64,000 nt of DNA from NCBI RefSeq assembly GCF_036884655.1, contig NC_088348.1, positions 28,276,501 to 28,340,500 of the forward strand. Direction: 5' to 3'. Positions 58,405 to 64,000 of the stretch are shown piece by piece. This DNA comes from Musa acuminata AAA Group (lineage: Eukaryota > Streptophyta > Magnoliopsida > Zingiberales > Musaceae). Numbering within the stretch: position 1 is the first letter of the stretch; every line of letters begins with the position of its first letter. The notes under the pieces are model-generated. The model was given only the letters and a program-made list of their open reading frames with translations, searched no databases and was not told where the DNA came from. Both the position numbers and the translations under genes were made by a program.

Positions 58405-61400
58405 TCAAAGACAAAAGGTCCAGATGCAGAACACATGAAGAGGAGAAGAAGCATATTTATTTGATAGTACCTTGATGTCCATCTTCTCGGGAGTCGGCAT
58501 GTGCACCGCTTCGTTGGTACTTAGGGACTGGGTGTTCCATCCCTGATCTTCATCACGTTGCCTAGTGCGTGATTCCTTTGATGAGGCTTCTACTGGTGGT
58601 CTGTTGATTTTTCGGGCATCTGAAGCACGTCGAATTATAGGGAACGAAATGTTCTGCAGCTCTGGAGGATTGTAGGTCCCACAGTTCACAAGAACAAGTT
58701 GTTTGAGGGAGTTGAGTCGAAAGAACCAATCTTTTTCATCAATAAGGGATCTCAGGACAGAGATGCCATGGATTTCCAGTGTGCAAAGCAGAACAGGGTT
58801 CCTTTCTTCAAGGCAATCCCGGATGAGATGGATGTTATCAGTGTAAATCTTGAACATTGATGTTGGGGATATGTCCTCGGGAAAAATGATTGGACTAGGT
58901 GGATACACTAGAATGGTAAGTTCCCTGAGGAACGATGGCAGAGGCAGAGGCCCCCTTGAGTAGTTGCAATTCCAAATGAAGAGCTTATGAAGACAAGGAA
59001 ACAGTTCAAAGCCATTCTCTAGTCCATCCCATGCATTCCAATTTTTCAGATCATCAAACAAGAGCTCCTCTAATGCAGGGAATGATACATTATTCTCTTT
59101 TTTCTCCTTTTGGGGATTCACACAAATTTTATCTTTGTCGATGCCAAAGAATGTTGTATCAATCTTGTCAATTGAGCTTAGAGATCTTATGTGCAGGATC
59201 TTGAGAAGCGGAAGCTCACCAAAAGGTGGAAGAGCCTTCCAGGAACTGCAATTGCATAACTTTAAGTGCTCTAAGTTGGACAACACTTTATTCTTCATCC
59301 ATGTTGGAGATTTGCATCCTTTATAGCCTGAAATAGTCAGTTTTCTGAGATTTGAATGCGGTTTGAGTCCTTCAATAACTTTTTCGGCATCTTCCCATTT
59401 GCTGTGTTGGATTATCTCTTTCCCATTATAATCCCAATGTAGTTTCAACTTGCTAAGGTGCTCTTTGGTGTGCAGCATGGCCTGTTCTGCTTTTTTCATA
59501 CTCTCAACATACTGGAGATTGTTGATGCAGAGTTTTCCTTGAAGCTGGTTCATGGCACTTAACTGTCCTACTTCAAATCCTTCCTTAAGCTGCACATGGT
59601 ACTTCTTTAATTCCTGAAGAGAAGTTAGCTTGCCAACTCCAGCTATGGTAGAAATTGCTTCTAGACTAGGAATTAGGCGGCGAAGTCTTATTAACCTGTT
59701 CATCTTTTCTGGCAGCAACAAATTCTTAGAGCACATCTTCAGATTCACCCACTGTAGATGGTAAAGATTGAAAAATGATTCTGGCCATTCAGTAATTACA
59801 TCACCTGGGATTTCCAAGTAGCGTAGATGTTTTAAACCACCAATAGCCTTAGGTAAGCCACTTCCAAGCACAGAAAGTATCAAAAGCCGCAGGCATTTAA
59901 AACTATCCAAAACCTCTTTAAGACTATCCACAAAGTCAGACTTGGGGATGCCATGGGAGAGATCACCAGCAACAACAAGGCTGCGCACATTGCCCTTCTT
60001 GCACAAAATCTTAGAAAACATAACCAGATTATCAGCAGTAACATAAATATGGCGAGCCTTATCTGGGATTCTAATCGGCTGATTTCCTTCATATTCATCA
60101 TCAAGTCTAAAATATTCACCATCAGAAATACAATCGGCAAGCTCATGCAAGACAGCATGGATCACAAACTTGTCCTCCTTTCTCTTTGCATTCACGAAAA
60201 AGGATCGGGATGACAGCTCATTTATTAAGTCCTGACCAATGTCCTCCATCCTGTCATGTTTGTCATTTGCTTGAACAAAGCCTAGGGCCATCCACATTTG
60301 AAGTAAATCATCTCTCTCAAAGCTATGGTTCTTTGGAAACAAAGAACATGAAATATAGCACTGCTTCAAGTATGCAGGCAGCTGCTCATAGCTGAGTCTC
60401 AGAACTGACACAATGTCACCTTCCTTTTCTTCAATTTCATATATCTTCTTATGCAAGATTCTTCTCCAGTGTTCTTCCTTCAAATCATATTTTAAAGCAC
60501 GTCCTACTGTCACTGCTGCCAAGGGTGAGCCCCCCAACTTCTGAGATATTTCCCAGCCTATCCGTTCCAACCTCCGATGCTCAGCATGGTTTTGGTCACT
60601 AAGTGAACATTCTTTGAGTAACTCCCAGTTAACCTTGTCATCTAAGCCATCCAGATTTACTATGTCCCTGGTCCCCATCATCTTTGCCACACTTTCAAGC
60701 TGAGTGGTTACTATGATTCTGCATCCCTTGTGACCAGATCTAAATGCACTGCACAGGTTTTCCCAGTTAGCAACGGACTCCTCCCACACATCATCTAAAA
60801 CAACTAAAACCCTTTTGTCCTTTAGACACTCGGACAGAATTTTCTGTATCTCATCCAAGTTACTGATGCTATGAAGATCAGTCAGTTTGAGAATCTCATC
60901 CAAATTATTAATGCTGTGAAGACCAATATGTCGATGGATAGCAGCAGATTCTATGATTTCTATGGAAAGCCTCCTCACATCGAAATTATTGCACACACAG
61001 ACCCATGCCTTAATATCATATTTTAAACTTTCATCATTGTATACAAGCCGAGCAAGTTCTGTCTTACCGATCCCACCAGGGCCTACTATGGAAACAAGAG
61101 AAAAACTGTTGCTATCAGGATTCAAATTGTTACCTGTTTTAAGAAGCATCTTCAGTTTCGTTACTTCTTCATCTCGTCCTCTCAGTGGCCTGGGCTTGAT
61201 GGGGGAGGTTGTTCGTCGCCAATTGGGAATTTCTACATCATCCTTCTTGTTAGTTGCTACATTTAGCTCCACCACCTTGAGAAGTTTGCCAAGTTCATCT
61301 ACAAGTTCACTGAATTGCTTGATAGCATCATCCAACTGGTTGAGATCCTTGTCGCAAAAAGCCAGTAGCTTGAGTGTGTGTATGAACTTGTTCTTGATCT

Positions 61401-61737
61401 TAGCCCGGTCTTTGCTCTGCTCCTCAAAAATCAGCTGGTTCTTGCCCTTGGCTATATCTTCAAGCAGATTGTACTCAAATCCATCGATCACGTCCTCCGC
61501 AGCATAAACAGAATCCTTTAGGTCCCATAGCCATTCCTCCAAACCGGGGTTTGTGATCCGTCTCTTGTCGACCTCAAAGAGTGCTGCTTGGATCTTTCTG
61601 AGATTTTTCTCCAGTTTTTTCAGTTTGCCTTTGACATCCCGGTACTCATACTGGTTCTTCACGTAGAGGATGCCCAGGTCTGCCACCTTAGCTATGAATG
61701 TGCCTATGAACCAACCTGCTATTAGCAGTGGAGCCAT
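58405..61737 (-). CDS. CC-NB-LRR disease resistance protein (NLR)
   Basis: Intracellular immune receptor of the monocot RGA/R1-like class, which detects pathogen effectors and triggers defence. One uninterrupted 1110-codon frame runs from the ATG at 61737. The coiled-coil domain at 1-160 includes EDVID at 81-85. The NB-ARC domain has the P-loop GPGGIGKT at 219-226, kinase-2 LVVLDDVW at 311-318, RNBS-B CRIIVTT near 339-345, GSPLA at 403-407 and RNBS-D CYISCSLFPK at 460-469. The MHD position reads IHA (526-528, then VLHELAD). From about 600 to 1040 there are irregular leucine-rich repeats (LKHLRYLEIPG, LSNLEHLKLCNCSSW). A 15-residue tandem duplication (LHSINNLDEI / LHSISNLDEI) at 273-302 sits just before kinase-2. 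The tail from about 1045 is basic and may be altered by splicing at 58470, giving 1107 residues. All nucleotide-binding motifs are present, so the gene looks intact; its specificity cannot be read from sequence. Confidence 0.95.
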   Translation of the reverse strand: MAPLLIAGWFIGTFIAKVADLGILYVKNQYEYRDVKGKLKKLEKNLRKIQAALFEVDKRRITNPGLEEWLWDLKDSVYAAEDVIDGFEYNLLEDIAKGKNQLIFEEQSKDRAKIKNKFIHTLKLLAFCDKDLNQLDDAIKQFSELVDELGKLLKVVELNVATNKKDDVEIPNWRRTTSPIKPRPLRGRDEEVTKLKMLLKTGNNLNPDSNSFSLVSIVGPGGIGKTELARLVYNDESLKYDIKAWVCVCNNFDVRRLSIEIIESAAIHRHIGLHSINNLDEILKLTDLHSISNLDEIQKILSECLKDKRVLVVLDDVWEESVANWENLCSAFRSGHKGCRIIVTTQLESVAKMMGTRDIVNLDGLDDKVNWELLKECSLSDQNHAEHRRLERIGWEISQKLGGSPLAAVTVGRALKYDLKEEHWRRILHKKIYEIEEKEGDIVSVLRLSYEQLPAYLKQCYISCSLFPKNHSFERDDLLQMWMALGFVQANDKHDRMEDIGQDLINELSSRSFFVNAKRKEDKFVIHAVLHELADCISDGEYFRLDDEYEGNQPIRIPDKARHIYVTADNLVMFSKILCKKGNVRSLVVAGDLSHGIPKSDFVDSLKEVLDSFKCLRLLILSVLGSGLPKAIGGLKHLRYLEIPGDVITEWPESFFNLYHLQWVNLKMCSKNLLLPEKMNRLIRLRRLIPSLEAISTIAGVGKLTSLQELKKYHVQLKEGFEVGQLSAMNQLQGKLCINNLQYVESMKKAEQAMLHTKEHLSKLKLHWDYNGKEIIQHSKWEDAEKVIEGLKPHSNLRKLTISGYKGCKSPTWMKNKVLSNLEHLKLCNCSSWKALPPFGELPLLKILHIRSLSSIDKIDTTFFGIDKDKICVNPQKEKKENNVSFPALEELLFDDLKNWNAWDGLENGFELFPCLHKLFIWNCNYSRGPLPLPSFLRELTILVYPPSPIIFPEDISPTSMFKIYTDNIHLIRDCLEERNPVLLCTLEIHGISVLRSLIDEKDWFFRLNSLKQLVLVNCGTYNPPELQNISFPIIRRASDARKINRPPVEASSKESRTRQRDEDQGWNTQSLSTNEAVHMPTPEKMDIKVLSNKYASSPLHVFCIWTFCL

Positions 61738-61954
61738 TAGAGGAGCTCGCCTCTGACTTCCAGCGGAGAAGAGACTGAGCTCAGATGAGCAGTAAGGTCA
61801 TTAAGTGACGAAAGGGAAACTATGAGCAGACACATTTCATTCAGGACAGCAGACAACTTTAATATTGTGGAGCACCTTCTCATATTGTCTTATAAAAAGA
61901 CCAACTCATCTTGACTTCAGAGATCTAGTTAGTCATTGGCACCTTCTGTAGATT
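61738..61954 (-). promoter_or_regulatory. NLR upstream region
   Basis: About 217 bp separate the NLR ATG from the inverted-repeat element beginning at 61955. Leader and core promoter must lie here or inside the element. No TATA box can be assigned with confidence. Confidence 0.35.
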
Positions 61955-63533
61955 CAAGGCATTGAATTGCCAACCAAATCAAGACATGGTGCCAACGAAG
62001 ATGACAGATCTACAGTAAACGAGATTATATGACAAAGCCATGAGCAGTGCTTTGCACATGATACGTATAGATTAACACATGATAATAGTCATGTTGACTA
62101 GTGATCGACTACAATGATCACAAAATACAAGAACTGTCACACCGAAATCAATTTTTCCCCTCAATTATGGAACGCTTCAAGTGGTTGAGGGTCTATAATT
62201 TATGCCTCCGTTTGGTTGGATTTAGTGCTTGAGAGATGCATGTGAAATTATTTGCATCAGATAATCTAAAATCTAGCGTTAAATTAGGGAAGAAGACAGT
62301 GTTACCGGTTGGTCGCGGGTTCCTGTCTCCCTTCTGTTCTCTTCTTGAAAGGGAAGTCGGCCTTCCTTGCCGCCTCGGTGCTGCCGACGGAACGCCTGAA
62401 TCCGAACAGGATCCGACTCGATCTGCCTCTTTCGTCCCGGGGGATGTTTCCCGGCATCAGATTCCGGCGTAGAAGATGCGGAATGATGACGATGAATCTG
62501 AGTCGAGAACATTCTCTCCGGTTTGGGGGCAACGGGGTCGGGGCGAGCAGCGGTCCGCGGCGGCGACGTTGACGGTGGAAAACGACGCCGGGAGGAGCTC
62601 AGCTGTCCGTTCCAGGCAGCAAACCCACGATTCCAGTGGGACCCAATAAAAAAAAACCGTCAGCACTCGTCATCAGTATATTGTGCCGGTCATTGTCATA
62701 TTATCGTCTATAGCTAATTATCTTTCGCGTTTCAATTTTCACGCTAAAAAAAGTTGTATTAGCTATAGTTATATTGGTCCATTTATCCGGATGATATTAA
62801 TTTTACTAATAAAAATAAAATAATAATTTTAATATTCGATAGCAGATGACATCGAAGGTGATAAACGGTGACATCACTAACGTTGACATTGATGTAGTTG
62901 TCTTACCGCATCCGATGACAATGAAGTATGCGCTCACTTGATGTCACCTACCTCCACGAGGAGGACATCATTGATCTTATCGTTACCCGCCTCATGTGTT
63001 TTGCATCTTTATCGATGTTAACGTAGTTGCCAAGCAGCAACTGCTATGTCAACGTCGACACAAATGGTGGTGGTCATTGTAGTGTCTACGATAAAGATGA
63101 TGCCCACCTCATCGTTGACTCATTGGATGGATCCTAATCTCGATCCGAAGCTAGAGTCGTCGAAGCTCCTATCGCTCCCCCCACTGTCATATTAGTTCTA
63201 GTATCACCTCTGGCCAAACGATCCTTTCACTGCTCAGTAATTACGTCAGCATCAATGCAAATATAACCCTAACACTAATGCAGAGTCATAAATCATAGAC
63301 CCTCAATCACATGATTGTGGTGGTCATTCGTTTCCCACATGCAGCGTTCCATAATTGTGGGAAAATTTTGATTTTGGTGTGACATGTATTTTATGATCAT
63401 TGTAGTCTATCACCGGTCAACATGACTATTGTCATGCGTTAAGCACTACACATGACCATATAGTCTGGTTTACTATAGATTTGTCATCTTCATTGCGAAC
63501 ATGTTTTAATATGACTAACAATTTAACGCCTTG
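61955..63533. mobile_element. Large inverted-repeat element with GC-rich core
   Basis: The left arm (61955 to about 62204) matches the reverse complement of the right arm (about 63280-63533). Both share CAAGGC.TT.AATTG at the tips, then GAAGATGACA.ATCTA, AATAGTCATGTTGAC, GACTACAATGATCA, AATTATGGAACGCT and TTGAGGGTCTAT.ATTTATG in the same order. About 1.1 kb lies between, including a GC-rich stretch (62290-62650) unlike its surroundings. Arms over 200 bp are typical of Mutator-like or foldback DNA elements; the CAAGG tip also recalls the hAT-type MITEs in SS3. No target duplication was identified. The GC-rich core has several overlapping short frames and might be captured gene sequence. Confidence 0.65.
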
Positions 63534-64000
63534 GTATATAACTGTTGATATATCATTTTCCACCCATGTCGCTCTGCATCTACGTCGACGTCGACATGTA
63601 TATCATTCAATAACTACGTCAGCATCGATGCAGATGTAGAACAATGTGATTCAGGCGGTGCACTCCTCGTTAAGGCGGATGGTATCACGATAAGAGCAGA
63701 CCTTATCGTTGTTGAAAGTAGCTAGGCAGCTGTGTCAGTGTTAACACCAACAACATCGTAATCTATCGTAGAGCGGTAAAATTATCTTTTTACATTTTAT
63801 TTTCGTGTTTCTATAAGTAAAACTAATATCGTTAGGATGAATAAATCTAAATGTCTCACATTCGTAATTATAGGAATATCAATCTAATTTTTTAAAATAT
63901 AAAAATAGAAACATTAAAGGTAATTGGCTATATAAGATAATCTATAATTAACCTTCAGATTTAATTTAAAGAAAGATAGCACCAGCTCTACAGTATATAG
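63534..64000. other. Unassigned flank
   Basis: Contains a second copy of the theme AACTACGTCAGCATCGATGC (63610-63640), also seen as AATTACGTCAGCATCAATGC near 63238 inside the inverted-repeat element, so related repeats extend past it. No gene is seen. Confidence 0.4.

Noticed and set aside
60953..61507. 184-codon plus-strand frame
   Set aside because: Antisense shadow of the NLR coiled-coil and P-loop coding region.
62236..62717. Overlapping short frames in the GC-rich core of the inverted-repeat element
   Set aside because: High GC lengthens frames on both strands by chance; no recognisable product, so no gene was called.

Overview
This is nuclear DNA of a flowering plant. Genes are split into many short exons with GT-AG introns. 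Intergenic DNA is AT-rich, with (AT)n and (CT)n microsatellites and plant-type transposons. Protein details suggest a monocot, possibly a banana relative, but that is a low-confidence inference. The window holds six protein genes, all on the minus strand, so each gene's 3' end lies at the lower coordinate. No rRNA, tRNA, CRISPR array or bacterial-type operon was seen.

Layout. 1-3716: 3'-truncated gene for a glutamine-rich auxin response factor of the ARF6/ARF8 kind; its leader reaches to about 4975. 8284-9298: small gene of unknown function with three visible exons and no usable ATG where one is expected. 10615-17618: complete 12-exon solanesyl diphosphate synthase (418 aa); its introns hold a 217-bp tandem duplication and an Au-like SINE. 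18763-22863: complete 10-exon polyamine oxidase (493 aa) with a C-terminal peroxisomal SRM and one GC-AG intron. 23301-29707: 6.4 kb with no recognisable gene. 29708-51139: complete 16-exon starch synthase III (about 1287 aa); three members of one hAT-type MITE family sit in its introns, and a seven-copy, 14-residue repeat is coded in exon 3. 52883-56652: old LTR-bounded element without polymerase genes, filled with tandem repeats. 58160-61737: CC-NB-LRR immune receptor gene with a degenerate MHD motif. 61955-63533: large inverted-repeat element with a GC-rich core.

The genes do not form a pathway. They are unrelated housekeeping, metabolic and defence genes: auxin-dependent transcription, ubiquinone side-chain synthesis, polyamine back-conversion in peroxisomes, starch synthesis in plastids and pathogen sensing. 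Exon junctions were set by reading splice sites and keeping the frame; for the ARF, SPS, PAO and SS3 genes every junction closes in phase. No new molecular system is evident. The most interesting items are gene-structure oddities and transposon remnants.
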